Source: Glaciecola sp. 33A (GTDB taxonomy: Bacteria; Pseudomonadota; Gammaproteobacteria; Enterobacterales; Alteromonadaceae). From it: a DNA stretch of 64,000 bases. The stretch covers positions 1 through 64,000 of the forward strand of contig NZ_PJAR01000031.1 of assembly GCF_002836745.1 (NCBI RefSeq). Reading direction: 5' to 3'. Positions 53,962 through 63,219 of this stretch are shown piece after piece; the stretch's first letter is position 1, and the number at the start of each line of letters is the position of its first letter. Under the pieces are notes generated by a model. That model ran no database searches. It saw nothing but the letters and a program-made list of their open reading frames with translations, and was not told the DNA's origin. A program made the translations under genes and the position numbers.

Positions 53962-55263
53962 ATGTTTGTGAACCCACAGCTCGTAACAAGCATTCAGAGT
54001 TGTGTTCCACCTCACTGCAAGGCACTGACTATTGCATTGAGTGGCGGTGTTGACTCTGTCGTCATGTTGCATGCGTGCCTAAGCCTGCGAGCACAAACGA
54101 ACGTTCCTTTCAACGTCAATGCTATTCATATTCACCATGGACTGAGTCCTAACGCCGATGATTGGTTAGCATTTTGTCAGCAGCTTTGTGAGCAATTTGA
54201 AATTTCACTGCAGTGCAAAATCTTATTTCAATATCAGAAAGTAAGCATTCAGCCAGCGCCTCGGCAAAGTCTCGAAGCATTAGCCAGAAATGCGAGGTAT
54301 GCAGCATTAGATAAATTAGCGCCGCCAGACTCGCTGATTTTATTGGCACAACATGAAGATGACCAAGCCGAAACGGTCCTGCTGCAACTAAAACGTGGAT
54401 CAGGGCCAAAAGGGCTGAGTGGCATGGCGCCACGATTTACAAAAACGAGTTCAGTAGAATATGCGCGACCTTGGATAAATGCAGGTATCTCAAAGCAAGA
54501 CATCCTAACTTACGCTCAACAACATCAGTTAACGTGGGTTGAAGATGAGTCCAACCAAGACACCTCCTTTGATAGAAACTTTTTACGCAATAATGTCATG
54601 CCGATTTTAAGAGAAAAGTGGCCGCAAATTAACAAAACTATTATTAGAAGTGCATTGCTATGTGCGTCTCAAAATGAACTCATTGAAACATTAGCGAGGG
54701 AAGCGCTGAATAAAATTGAAAATGAACAAGCGGCATTGCCGCTATCCGGATTATGCGCCTTACCCGACGCATTGCTTAGCGAAGTTATTAGACTTTGGAG
54801 CACCCAGCAGATTGGTTTGACTGTTTCTGCAGCTCAATTAAACGAAATTCAAAAATTAAGAACGGCGAAAGCTGATCAGGTAGGTTATGTTCAAGTAAAA
54901 AATTGGCAATGCCGCAGCTTCAATCAGTATTTGTACTGGGTAGCGCTGTCAGACATTGCAGATGCCCCCATGGCTGCGCACGTTGTCAACATTGACTTAG
55001 ACACACAGATTGAATGTTTGAAGGTCACCTACGGCGATTTGCATCGAAAGGTGCGTCTTTTTGCTAACCGACCGACTAAAACAATCAAAGCGTGGATGAA
55101 AGAATGGGAAGTTGAGCCGTGGCGACGCATGGCAATGCCTATTGTTTGCCTCAATGAGCAAATTATTGCCGTACAATTAGGCCCTAAACTTATTTTTAGT
55201 GCGCAATTTCAAACTGAATACCAACGCACTGACGCAATAGATAAACTTATTCAGCAACTGTAA
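53962..55263 (+). CDS. tilS: tRNA(Ile)-lysidine synthase
   Basis: The 433-residue enzyme converts C34 of tRNA-Ile(CAU) to lysidine. The PP-loop SGGVDSVVML is at residues 27-36, followed by IHIHHGLSPNADDW and the AQHEDDQAETVLLQLKRGSG motif. The C-terminal TilS substrate-binding domains end with AVQLGPKLIF. It is convergent with the diguanylate cyclase gene at 55334. Confidence 0.96.
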   Translation: MFVNPQLVTSIQSCVPPHCKALTIALSGGVDSVVMLHACLSLRAQTNVPFNVNAIHIHHGLSPNADDWLAFCQQLCEQFEISLQCKILFQYQKVSIQPAPRQSLEALARNARYAALDKLAPPDSLILLAQHEDDQAETVLLQLKRGSGPKGLSGMAPRFTKTSSVEYARPWINAGISKQDILTYAQQHQLTWVEDESNQDTSFDRNFLRNNVMPILREKWPQINKTIIRSALLCASQNELIETLAREALNKIENEQAALPLSGLCALPDALLSEVIRLWSTQQIGLTVSAAQLNEIQKLRTAKADQVGYVQVKNWQCRSFNQYLYWVALSDIADAPMAAHVVNIDLDTQIECLKVTYGDLHRKVRLFANRPTKTIKAWMKEWEVEPWRRMAMPIVCLNEQIIAVQLGPKLIFSAQFQTEYQRTDAIDKLIQQL

Positions 55264-55333
55264 AAACATGGCAACATGTTGTCCCTTGCTTGTCATCATC
55301 AATAATCTCGATAAATAAACGTCGTCGTATCAA

Positions 55334-56269
55334 TTAGGCCGCTTTAAATAGGTTTTTACCAGAGTGTTTGGCTTGATACAAGGCCATGTCCGCGCGTTTA
55401 AACAAGCTCTCTTGTGTATCAAAATCATGAAACGTCGTTGCGCCAACACTTGTAGATACCTTATATTGTGTAAACAGAGGGTGTTCTGCAATGGTCTTTT
55501 GAATCCGTCTTGCAACGCGCTCATTGGCGGCTTGGTCACTGTCTACGAGCAAACAGCAAAACTCATCGCCGCCAAATCTAAAAGCGTGATCAGATTCGCG
55601 TAACGAACGGGTCAATAAATTAGAGAACTCCACGAGTACTTCATCACCTTGCTGGTGACCATGACGGTCATTAACTTGCTTGAAATTATCTAGGTCGAGA
55701 ACAAGTAAACCGAAATTTTGCTTGGTCCGCAGGCTGATACTCATTAATTTATGCAGTGAGTCATTAAAATGTGAACGGTTACACAAACCTGTCAGCATGT
55801 CTTTGGTTGCAAGCTGACGAATTCGATAGAATTCCAGAGCATGTTTTAATCCCATGGCGTAGATTGCGTGTATTTCAGATAATAATTTGCGCTGCTGGGG
55901 CAGCAAAACTTGAGAAAATACATAGGCCAATTGAGCATGCTGTGGAGCACCGAAATGGTGACCGTAGTCGAGTGAAATTTTCATACTGCGAGCGTTTTTT
56001 ACGACACTGCCGAAAAACAGATTTTGCTCCGCAAAGCTTATTTTTATTGAGGTACAAGGAAGTTTAACACTAAGCAACTGAAAATAAGTTTTTGCCAACT
56101 CTTCTAACTCAATGGTTTGCAGCATGCGCCGCATGATACAAGACGACTCACTATTTGATAGCATAGTGGTCATTTTCGTGTGATCGTATTCAAATGGTTG
56201 AGCAACAATAGGCTCAAGCATAGATAAATCCTTAGGTTCATTTTCCTTATTTACTTCAAGGATATCCAC
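55334..56269 (-). CDS. GGDEF diguanylate cyclase with N-terminal sensor-like domain
   Basis: The 311-residue soluble cyclase has a GGDEF domain in the C-terminal ~165 residues: TKDMLTGLCNRSHF, LDLDNFKQVNDRHGHQQGDEV and an intact RFGGDEF motif. RESD lies exactly five residues before it, a complete inhibitory RxxD site, in contrast to the other cyclase in this window. The first ~145 residues form an unassigned alpha/beta domain, perhaps GAF-like. The start chosen is GTG at 56269, with GGAG six bases upstream; the frame is open back to GTG 56308, which has no ribosome site. Confidence 0.9.
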   Translation of the reverse strand: MDILEVNKENEPKDLSMLEPIVAQPFEYDHTKMTTMLSNSESSCIMRRMLQTIELEELAKTYFQLLSVKLPCTSIKISFAEQNLFFGSVVKNARSMKISLDYGHHFGAPQHAQLAYVFSQVLLPQQRKLLSEIHAIYAMGLKHALEFYRIRQLATKDMLTGLCNRSHFNDSLHKLMSISLRTKQNFGLLVLDLDNFKQVNDRHGHQQGDEVLVEFSNLLTRSLRESDHAFRFGGDEFCCLLVDSDQAANERVARRIQKTIAEHPLFTQYKVSTSVGATTFHDFDTQESLFKRADMALYQAKHSGKNLFKAA

Positions 56270-56494
56270 TGTTAACTCCAAATAGATTTCTGGTGATCTG
56301 TTTATCACTTATTTTATTTATGCGGACGTTATAAGCAAAACTGACGCTTTCTTGACGCTTGGATTGATTTAAAAGTCTTGTAGATAGCAATTAATGCTGT
56401 TAATACTTACTTGTACTATCTATTTGTACCGCTATCTTTTAATTGATAAGCAATACTTGTGCCTATTTTTTATTTTTCGAATTAGGAGAGTGTT

Positions 56495-58468
56495 TTGGAC
56501 CAAGTTTTTATCAATATTATCGCCTTAATGGCACTGTCTGTTTTCTTGGTATGGTGCTTTAAACGTGCTGGGTTACCTGCAATCCTTGCCTATCTGCTGG
56601 CGGGTGTGATGGCGGGTCCTGAAGTACTGTCTCTTTATTCTGACCCAGAACAAATGCATTTTTTAGCCGAAGTCGGTATTGTATTTCTGCTGTTTTCATT
56701 AGGGCTTGAGTTTTCACTGCCCAAGCTAATTGCCATGCGCAATTTGGTGTTTGGGGTTGGCGCCGGGCAAATGCTATTAACAACAGCGATGTTTGCCGGT
56801 ATCGCCTTATTACTAGGTCAATCGATAAGCACTTCAATTATTATTGGCGGTATGGTTGCGTTGTCGTCTACCGCCATTGTAATAAAACAAATTGAGGATG
56901 CTGGCCGCCTTAACACACCGCGCTCACAAATGGCCGTGAGCATATTACTGTTTCAAGACCTAGCGGTAGTCCCATTTCTTATTGCAATCCCGCTATTAGC
57001 CGCGAGCTCTGAGCAGAGTGTCGGCATTGCGCTGCTTATGGCACTGCTTAAAGGTGTTGTCGTCGTGGTGTTGCTGCTTTCTGTTGGACGCTGGCTATTG
57101 CCACGAATTTTTAATGAAGTTGCGCGTACGAGAACTGACGAGCTATTTGTGCTAACCACCATTCTGATTGCGTTGTTAGCGGCTTGGATTACCTACGCTT
57201 TTGGCTTATCTATGGCGCTAGGTGCTTTCTTAGCCGGCATGATGTTAAGCGAATCTCAATATCGGCATCAGTTGGAGGCTGACATTCGCCCATTTCGCGA
57301 TATCTTAATGGGATTGTTTTTCATCACGGTGGGCATGAAACTGGAACTCAGTGTGTTGTTCTTTGAGTTTCATTGGGTGATGTTAGGCTTGATTGTCATG
57401 GTAGTCTTAAAAACCTTAGTGGTGGGCATCAGTGCGATTATTTTTAGGCAAAATAGACAGGACGCTTGGGCTGCTGGCATGAAGCTCGCGCAAATGGGCG
57501 AGTTTAGCTTCGTTATCGCAGCGTTGGCTGTGCAGAATCAGGTGATAAGTTCACAACAATCGTCAATGATAATAAGCATAGGCTTGTTGAGCATGGTGAT
57601 GACGCCTTGGCTTATTAACGTCAGTGGTAAATTTGCGCAATGGATAGCACCGAACAAAGAGATTGAAGCAATAATAACCCACCCTACGCAAATAGAAGCT
57701 AAAGATTTACGTAATCACGTACTTATCTTAGGCTTTGGTCGGGTGGGACAATCCGTCGCGCGCATGCTTAAGTTAGAGGGGATTAAGTATGTTGCAATCG
57801 ACTGCGATCCTATTCGAGTGCATGAAAGTCGATCGGCGGGTGAGAATGTGATGTTTGGTGACGTATCACAGCGCGACTTGCTAAAATCAGCCGGTATTGA
57901 AAATGCACAATTGGCACTCATTACTTTTGACCAACATGATAAAGCGCTAAAAGTAGTTAATGCTATTACTGCGTTAAAACCGGGTCTGACCGTTGTTGTG
58001 CGAACCAGAACAGATTTCCAACCTGACGACTTCTACTCGGCAGGTGCTTCACAAGTCGTGCCTGAAATACAAGAAGGTAGTTTGATGTTGGTCTCCCAGA
58101 TTCTACATTATGCTGGTGTGCCGATGTCGCGCATATTGAAGCGTGTGCGCAATGAGCGCAAGAAAGGTTACCAACATATGCAGGGCTTTTATCCGGGCGA
58201 ATCAACTGAAATAAGCTACAGTACAAAAGATAAACTTGAATTTATGCACGCCGTTGTTATAAGTGAAGGTGCTTTTGCGGTTAACAAAACAATTAAAGAA
58301 TTAGATATTGAGGGCCGCCGTGTAAAAGTCACGGGACTAAGGCGTAATAATATAGAAATAGAAGAACCTGATTCTGACACGCTTATCCTTGCTAACGATG
58401 TATTAGTTATTTCTGGCAAGCCCAGAAGAGTAGAACGTATAGAGAACTTTTTACTTTACGGAAATTAA
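56495..58468 (+). CDS. CPA2 monovalent cation:proton antiporter with RCK domain (KefB/C-like)
   Basis: The 657-residue inner membrane protein has 12-13 hydrophobic segments over residues 1-380 (AYLLAGVMAGPEVLSL, FLLFSLGLEFSLPKL, GFLFFITVGMKLEL-type). An RCK/TrkA-N nucleotide-binding domain starts at ~405 (NHVLILGFGRVGQSVARML, VAIDCDP). A TrkA-C domain at ~570-650 ends it. The layout equals KefB/KefC/YbaL-type K+/H+ exchangers. The start is TTG at 56495, with TAGGAG upstream. No partner flavoprotein gene (KefF/KefG) is next to it, so glutathione gating cannot be assumed. Confidence 0.92.
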   Translation: MDQVFINIIALMALSVFLVWCFKRAGLPAILAYLLAGVMAGPEVLSLYSDPEQMHFLAEVGIVFLLFSLGLEFSLPKLIAMRNLVFGVGAGQMLLTTAMFAGIALLLGQSISTSIIIGGMVALSSTAIVIKQIEDAGRLNTPRSQMAVSILLFQDLAVVPFLIAIPLLAASSEQSVGIALLMALLKGVVVVVLLLSVGRWLLPRIFNEVARTRTDELFVLTTILIALLAAWITYAFGLSMALGAFLAGMMLSESQYRHQLEADIRPFRDILMGLFFITVGMKLELSVLFFEFHWVMLGLIVMVVLKTLVVGISAIIFRQNRQDAWAAGMKLAQMGEFSFVIAALAVQNQVISSQQSSMIISIGLLSMVMTPWLINVSGKFAQWIAPNKEIEAIITHPTQIEAKDLRNHVLILGFGRVGQSVARMLKLEGIKYVAIDCDPIRVHESRSAGENVMFGDVSQRDLLKSAGIENAQLALITFDQHDKALKVVNAITALKPGLTVVVRTRTDFQPDDFYSAGASQVVPEIQEGSLMLVSQILHYAGVPMSRILKRVRNERKKGYQHMQGFYPGESTEISYSTKDKLEFMHAVVISEGAFAVNKTIKELDIEGRRVKVTGLRRNNIEIEEPDSDTLILANDVLVISGKPRRVERIENFLLYGN

Positions 58469-58530
58469 TCCAATAAAATAAATCAAATACAGTAAAATAC
58501 AATTAATTGTTAATTTTTAGGATAGTCGAA

Positions 58531-59532
58531 TTGGCCGTTCATTGGTTCCCAGGGCATATGCACAAAGCCCTAAAAGAAATAAAAGAAGCGCTTAGTCAGG
58601 TTGATATTCTGATTGAAGTACTTGATGCGCGCATTCCGTATTCAAGTGAAAACCCAGAAATAGCAAAGATTAGGGGCGATAAACCGTGTCTGAAAATTCT
58701 AAATAAAGCAGATCTAGCCGACCCAGAAATGACGGCTAAATGGCAAGCGCATTTGGAGGCAGAGCGGGGTGTTAAGACCTTCACGACATCCACTGATGAC
58801 ACCGCAAAAACGAAACAAATCATTGAACTTATTCGTAAAACTTGCGCGCAAAAAGACGCATCAGTAAAAACTATCAACGCGATGATTATGGGGATCCCCA
58901 ATGTTGGTAAGTCTACCTTAATCAATATTCTAGCCGATCGAGTTATTGCAAAAACAGGTAACGAACCCGCTGTCACTAAAAATCAACAACGTATTAATTT
59001 AGGTAGCGGTATCGTTTTGTTCGATACTCCGGGCGTGTTGTGGCCAAAACTTGAAAATCCTAACACAGGCTACCGATTAGCGGCCTCAGGGGCAGTCAAA
59101 GACACCGCCATGGAATATGATGATGTGGGTTTTTATGCGGCCGATTACTTAATTAAAGCCTATCCTGAAATGATGAAAGAACGCTTTAAAATAGATCAAC
59201 TACCCAATACCGAAATAGAATTTTTAGAACTTGCTGCAGCCAAACGTGGCGCTTTAAGGGCTGGTGGACGAGTTAATCTGCATAAAATATGTGAAGTGTT
59301 AATCAATGAATTACGCTCGGGGAAATTAGGTCGGATAACACTTGAAACACCCGATATGCTGATTGAAGAAAAGAAAGAAATGGCCGAAGTCGCGGCGAAA
59401 AAGATAAGCGATAAAGATAAGCGTAAACAGAAGTTTAAAGATGGCTCTTTAACGCCAGATAAAAAAGATAGAAAAGAAAAGCGTGAAGAAAAAAGAGCGG
59501 AGCAAAGTGCGCGAATGAAGAAGCGCACATAG
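58531..59532 (+). CDS. Circularly permuted ribosome biogenesis GTPase (RbgA/YlqF-like)
   Basis: The 333-residue YlqF/YawG-type GTPase has its motifs in permuted order: G4 NKAD at residues 58-61, G1 GIPNVGKST at 121-129, G3 DTPG at 165-168. The N-terminal start HWFPGHMHKAL is typical of RbgA, which matures the 50S subunit in Bacillus. The start is TTG at 58531, with AGGA about eight bases upstream; homology begins at once. The C-terminal ~60 residues are a very basic Lys/Arg/Glu tail (KDKRKQKFKDGS), probably rRNA-binding. Confidence 0.93.
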   Translation: MAVHWFPGHMHKALKEIKEALSQVDILIEVLDARIPYSSENPEIAKIRGDKPCLKILNKADLADPEMTAKWQAHLEAERGVKTFTTSTDDTAKTKQIIELIRKTCAQKDASVKTINAMIMGIPNVGKSTLINILADRVIAKTGNEPAVTKNQQRINLGSGIVLFDTPGVLWPKLENPNTGYRLAASGAVKDTAMEYDDVGFYAADYLIKAYPEMMKERFKIDQLPNTEIEFLELAAAKRGALRAGGRVNLHKICEVLINELRSGKLGRITLETPDMLIEEKKEMAEVAAKKISDKDKRKQKFKDGSLTPDKKDRKEKREEKRAEQSARMKKRT

Positions 59533-59578
59533 TTATATACATTCTTAGGCGCTCTGCTCCCCTTGGTTTTTAATATTG

Positions 59579-60520
59579 CTAACGTAAAGCACGAGTTAGC
59601 ACATATTCTAATGCGCCTGTTATAGCGGCAACTTGTGCTTTAATGCAAATCTCGGGTGTCGTATTCGGACTGTCCGGATAAACCTCAGTTGTGCTGACAT
59701 AGATAGCGTCTGTAAATCCACCGCATAAGAAAAGGGGCTTTTTATCATAGTTTATGACGCCCAATTGGAGCGTGTTAGAACCAATTATTTTACCACTGCT
59801 GTCAGCCTCAGCAATATGTGTCACTTGTTTAACGGTATTAATAATCGCGGTTTGAAAATCATTTTGCGGGCGAGCACTGTCACCAACCGTGTAAAAACCA
59901 TCTGGAATTTCCCATAAGTCTTGCTTAGTGGCGTCTCTTGCCGTCATTGCAGGACGAAATTCTGAGTTATCGGTGTCAGTCGTTTCATGCAAATCAATAT
60001 GCATAATGATGTTTAAGCCTAACTCATTCGCGCACTGCATGGCTAAATTTGCTTCGTCGGTTGGCCCCTCGTTGTAAAACGACCTGTTTGGGTCAATGGT
60101 ATACGGGTTCCAGCGATTGATAGTTTCGTAGCCCCAAGGGCTTATGCAAGGTAAGACCAATATATTAGCTTTACCCGAGTACTTTTGAGCGTGCTTCTCA
60201 ATAAAGTCTAAAGCCCCATGTATGCCGCTTGTTTCATAACCATGCACGCCACCGGAAACGAGAATAGTGTCCCGATCCTTATCGAATGTACCTACTTTTA
60301 CATAATATAAAGGGTAGTCACAGAAGCCTAATTCAGCATAGGCTAATACCCCATATTGCTGAACCTCATACTGAGTATTATCCAATGCTGCTAACCTTTG
60401 TTCAACATCATCAAAGTAGCTTCGTTTTACAGTCTGCGTTGCTAGCCATTCTCGCTTCTGTGCTGTATCCCAGGCTTGACCTGGAATACCAATTGAATAT
60501 TCTTCATATTGAGTAGTCAT
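59579..60520 (-). CDS. M14 family metallocarboxypeptidase (AstE/AspA-like), cytoplasmic
   Basis: The 313-residue protein has no signal peptide. Zinc ligands are in VSGGVHGYETSGIHGA (HxxE) and MHIDLHETTDTD. NRWNPYTIDPNRSF carries the substrate-binding NR pair, and STTEVYP supplies the catalytic Glu. It belongs to the succinylglutamate desuccinylase/aspartoacylase-like side of M14 rather than to classical carboxypeptidases. It is not closely related to the secreted M14 at 14586-15827. It overlaps nothing and is followed upstream by a PspB-like gene on the same strand. Substrate unknown. Confidence 0.85.
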   Translation of the reverse strand: MTTQYEEYSIGIPGQAWDTAQKREWLATQTVKRSYFDDVEQRLAALDNTQYEVQQYGVLAYAELGFCDYPLYYVKVGTFDKDRDTILVSGGVHGYETSGIHGALDFIEKHAQKYSGKANILVLPCISPWGYETINRWNPYTIDPNRSFYNEGPTDEANLAMQCANELGLNIIMHIDLHETTDTDNSEFRPAMTARDATKQDLWEIPDGFYTVGDSARPQNDFQTAIINTVKQVTHIAEADSSGKIIGSNTLQLGVINYDKKPLFLCGGFTDAIYVSTTEVYPDSPNTTPEICIKAQVAAITGALEYVLTRALR

Positions 60521-60535
60521 GTATGCTATTGGTTC

Positions 60536-60763
60536 CTATTTTAGATCTGCAAATTGTTGGTTCAAAGAATACTTTTCATCGGTAACAATACGCTCAAGTG
60601 TTTCAATTCGCGCATTCATTTGTTGAATTTGCACTTGCAAATCGTCACGCTCTTCTTTACTAAATTTTTTAGATTCTGTCACTTTTTTACTCGATAGCGT
60701 GGATATGATACTCGTGATCCCGCCCACAACAATCGCCACAATAATAATCGCCGTTAAGTTCAT
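60536..60763 (-). CDS. PspB-like small membrane protein
   Basis: The 75-residue protein has one N-terminal membrane helix (LTAIIIVAIVVGGITSIIST) and a cytoplasmic coiled coil (residues ~35-65, EERDDLQVQIQQMNARIETLERIV). Layout, size and the MNARIETLERIVTDEK segment resemble phage-shock protein PspB. No pspA, pspC or pspF gene is next to it, so a function in the Psp response is only a suggestion. Good AGGAGG-like ribosome site upstream. Confidence 0.7.
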   Translation of the reverse strand: MNLTAIIIVAIVVGGITSIISTLSSKKVTESKKFSKEERDDLQVQIQQMNARIETLERIVTDEKYSLNQQFADLK

Positions 60764-61309
60764 TCTGATCCTCCTGTTTTTATATTATTCGATAAGCAAC
60801 GTCATTGTCCGTTTTATTTGTAGTTGTTAATAACGGGTCCAACAATTACTACCGACACAAAATGTCTATTTGTTCTGAATGTCCACATTCGTAATAGTAG
60901 ATATTTTATCCCCACTAATAAAGCTCTACGTGCTTAAAATAGGTCGGTTTATGTCATATTACAAAATGCCGCCACTGTTACTGATGAAAATACTAACTTT
61001 GATGTGAGTATTTATATGTCTCTACTTTATATTCAGTAAACCCTTTTGCAAAAGCTTTGCCAATAATAATCTGTAATAAAATCAGTCTATTATGTTTTTC
61101 TCGGATGAAGTGATCAACTTTATATTAGTTAATTAGCTAATAATAGGTGAATTTGACCAGTATTTTACCGTAACTGCCTAGCGTAACTACGTGTCATTAT
61201 TAACTATTATTTTCAAAGTGACACAGGTATATCAACTTAGTATGATGACGGGATACTCAGTCGCAAATTTATGTACCCCCAAATTTATGTTTAACCAAGC
61301 GAAGTTTGA
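60764..61309. other. 546-bp intergenic region, PspB-like gene / tadA
   Basis: AT-rich sequence between divergent genes. No gene, repeat or strong hairpin was recognised. It should contain promoters for both sides, but none is clear by eye. Confidence 0.5.
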
Positions 61310-61891
61310 ATGATAAATAATAATAAAGAGCTGGCGTCACAGAGCACATCAAGCCGAAGCCTTAAAAAATCCAATCAACGACAAAAAAGTGGTGTTGAAG
61401 TGAGACATTTCTCTGACGATGGTGAAAACGAGGTTGATGCCGCGTTCATGCGCCAAGCAATGTTATTAGCAAAAAAAGCACAGGCGATTGGCGAAGTGCC
61501 TGTGGGCGCGATTATTGTGGTGGACTCAATTATTGTCGGGCAGGGCTACAACCAGTCAATTGCCTTACATGATCCATCAGCGCATGCCGAAATGTTGGCA
61601 TTAAGAGAAGCAGCAAGAAACCTAGAGAACTACAGAGTTCTCGATGCCACACTTTACGTTACGCTTGAACCTTGTCCCATGTGTGCAGGAGCAATGGTTC
61701 ACGGGCGCGTGAAGAGGATTGTTTTTGGTGCTTATGATCAAAAAACCGGTGCTGCAGGAACCACCATGAACCTGGTTCAACATGATACTCTGAATCACAA
61801 AATGGAAGTTACTGGAGGGTGCTTACAGGATGAATGTGGTGCGCAAATCTCGGCGTTTTTTAAACAAAGGAGGAAGCAGAAGAAAGGCTAG
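61310..61891 (+). CDS. tadA: tRNA adenosine(34) deaminase TadA
   Basis: TadA converts A34 to inosine in tRNA-Arg(ACG). The 193-residue frame shows the zinc-dependent deaminase motifs: HAE at residues 92-94 with catalytic Glu, and PCPMCAG with Cys at 122 and 125. HDPSAHAEMLALREAAR and NLVQHDTLNH fit TadA. The first ~45 residues (polar, low-complexity) are beyond the E. coli protein, and the ATG at 61310 has a weak ribosome site. The real start may be later, for example the GTG at 61400. Confidence 0.92.
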   Translation: MINNNKELASQSTSSRSLKKSNQRQKSGVEVRHFSDDGENEVDAAFMRQAMLLAKKAQAIGEVPVGAIIVVDSIIVGQGYNQSIALHDPSAHAEMLALREAARNLENYRVLDATLYVTLEPCPMCAGAMVHGRVKRIVFGAYDQKTGAAGTTMNLVQHDTLNHKMEVTGGCLQDECGAQISAFFKQRRKQKKG

Positions 61892-61892
61892 G

Positions 61893-62045
61893 TTAGCAGT
61901 CATCACTCGATTCTTCTGTTAGTCCAACGATTGCAAAGTGTTTGCGACGTGCCATCACTTTTTGATGGTTTTTCTTAAGCATTGTTCTGCGTTGATTACT
62001 TGCTCTCAATGAACGAGAAGCGGTGAAACTTTTATTTCTTTTCAT
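61893..62045 (-). CDS. Small basic protein, 50 residues
   Basis: An ORF of 50 codons, too short for most gene callers, begins at ATG 62045, with GAGG seven bases upstream (AAGAGGTATCT). The product MKRNKSFTASRSLRASNQRR.. is strongly basic in residues 1-36 and has an acidic tail (LTEESSDDC). The composition is like small ribosome- or RNA-associated proteins, but no family is recognised. It converges on tadA, one base after its stop codon. Confidence 0.65.
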   Translation of the reverse strand: MKRNKSFTASRSLRASNQRRTMLKKNHQKVMARRKHFAIVGLTEESSDDC

Positions 62046-62649
62046 AGATACCTCTTATTTCTTTAACGTTTGTCTATTTGCAACAAACGCTCTTCAAATT
62101 AATCACTAATTACTTTTACTGCTCAGCCCATCATTTTGTGAGCTGATTATTACTTATTCTTAGATGACAATGTTTTGCTTTAGTTCAATCTAACGGCTGC
62201 CGATGTCGTTTGTCTCACGTTACAGTAAATATAAATACAATCAAGGTGTTAGTAAATCTTTCCAGTCGCACTTGTAAATTATTTTGTGGCATCCTTTCGG
62301 ATCGCTTCCGCGACAAAATCATCGGCATCGCTTTTACCATTTGAGCTCTCTATTTTTTCTCGCTCATTATAAATATCTGTTGGACGATAATAAAGTTTGA
62401 TGATTTATAATAACGTTTGATATTTGTTAATATAAATTGATATTTTTAAGTAGTAATGTGTTCTGAGTTGAACTTCGACTGAGGACTCTATGCCACATTT
62501 ATATTGTCTCTTCATAAATATCAAATAAGCATTTTATGCTAGGAACGGACTTTTCGGCCTCAATATTATTTGTATCACTGAAGAAAGCGGACGTTTCAAA
62601 ATCATCATCGAAGGGCAAGAATGGGCATGAAGCTGCCGTTGCGGTTTTG
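62046..62649. other. 604-bp intergenic region, ynfA-like gene / 50-residue gene
   Basis: Mostly AT-rich. A 41-codon minus-strand open frame at 62279-62404 (ending in SDADDFVAEAIRKDATK) reads like protein but has no ATG, GTG or TTG start. It may be the remnant of a gene. Confidence 0.5.
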
Positions 62650-63009
62650 TTATGTGCTGCGTGGAGCGAACATGATAATTGCCATACCCACAAGTGCTAT
62701 GCCAGAACCCAGAATATCCCAAGTGGTTGGACGAATACCATCGACAGCCCACAACCACAAAATAGCCATGAAAATATAAACGCCACCATAAGCGGCATAA
62801 ACTCGACCTGCTGCTGTTGGAAGTAATGAAAGCAACCAAGCAAATGCGGCAAGGCTAAGAGCGGCAGGAATCAGCAACCAAACTGATTTCCCTTCACGCA
62901 ACCAAAGATATGGTAGATGACAACCAATAATTTCTGCCAAAGCAGTAATAAAAACAGGCCTATAGTTTTTATTTCGGGCAAAAGGTGATTGCCGTAATTT
63001 GTCGAACAT
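62650..63009 (-). CDS. YnfA/UPF0060 family inner membrane protein
   Basis: The 119-residue protein has four membrane helices and clear similarity to E. coli YnfA (108): [41 protein letters not shown] and a late [22 protein letters not shown] stretch. YnfA is related to small multidrug resistance transporters. The first ~19 residues are an extension relative to E. coli, and the ribosome site is weak. No internal Met or other obvious start lies before the first helix. Confidence 0.9.
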   Translation of the reverse strand: MFDKLRQSPFARNKNYRPVFITALAEIIGCHLPYLWLREGKSVWLLIPAALSLAAFAWLLSLLPTAAGRVYAAYGGVYIFMAILWLWAVDGIRPTTWDILGSGIALVGMAIIMFAPRST

Positions 63010-63219
63010 AACAACTTACTATAAAGACAACAGATAACAAAACCATATATTTAGTTAGAAATAAATTTATATGTAGACTTTTTTTATCAACTTAATGTAC
63101 GGTCATCGCGTAATCAATATTTCTAGTATGAGCAATGGAAGAACATTTTGAATATGATCAAAACACTCCTGAGGCAAAGACCCACTGTTCACCCCCTCCG
63201 AGTGCGCGATTTTTCGACG

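Noticed and set aside
55263-55333. Possible terminator between tilS and the convergent cyclase gene
   Set aside because: Only a 5-bp ACATG/CATGT stem without a T-run was seen.
62499-62693. 64-residue minus-strand ORF overlapping the end of the ynfA-like gene
   Set aside because: Starts inside ynfA in another frame, no ribosome site and no recognisable domain.
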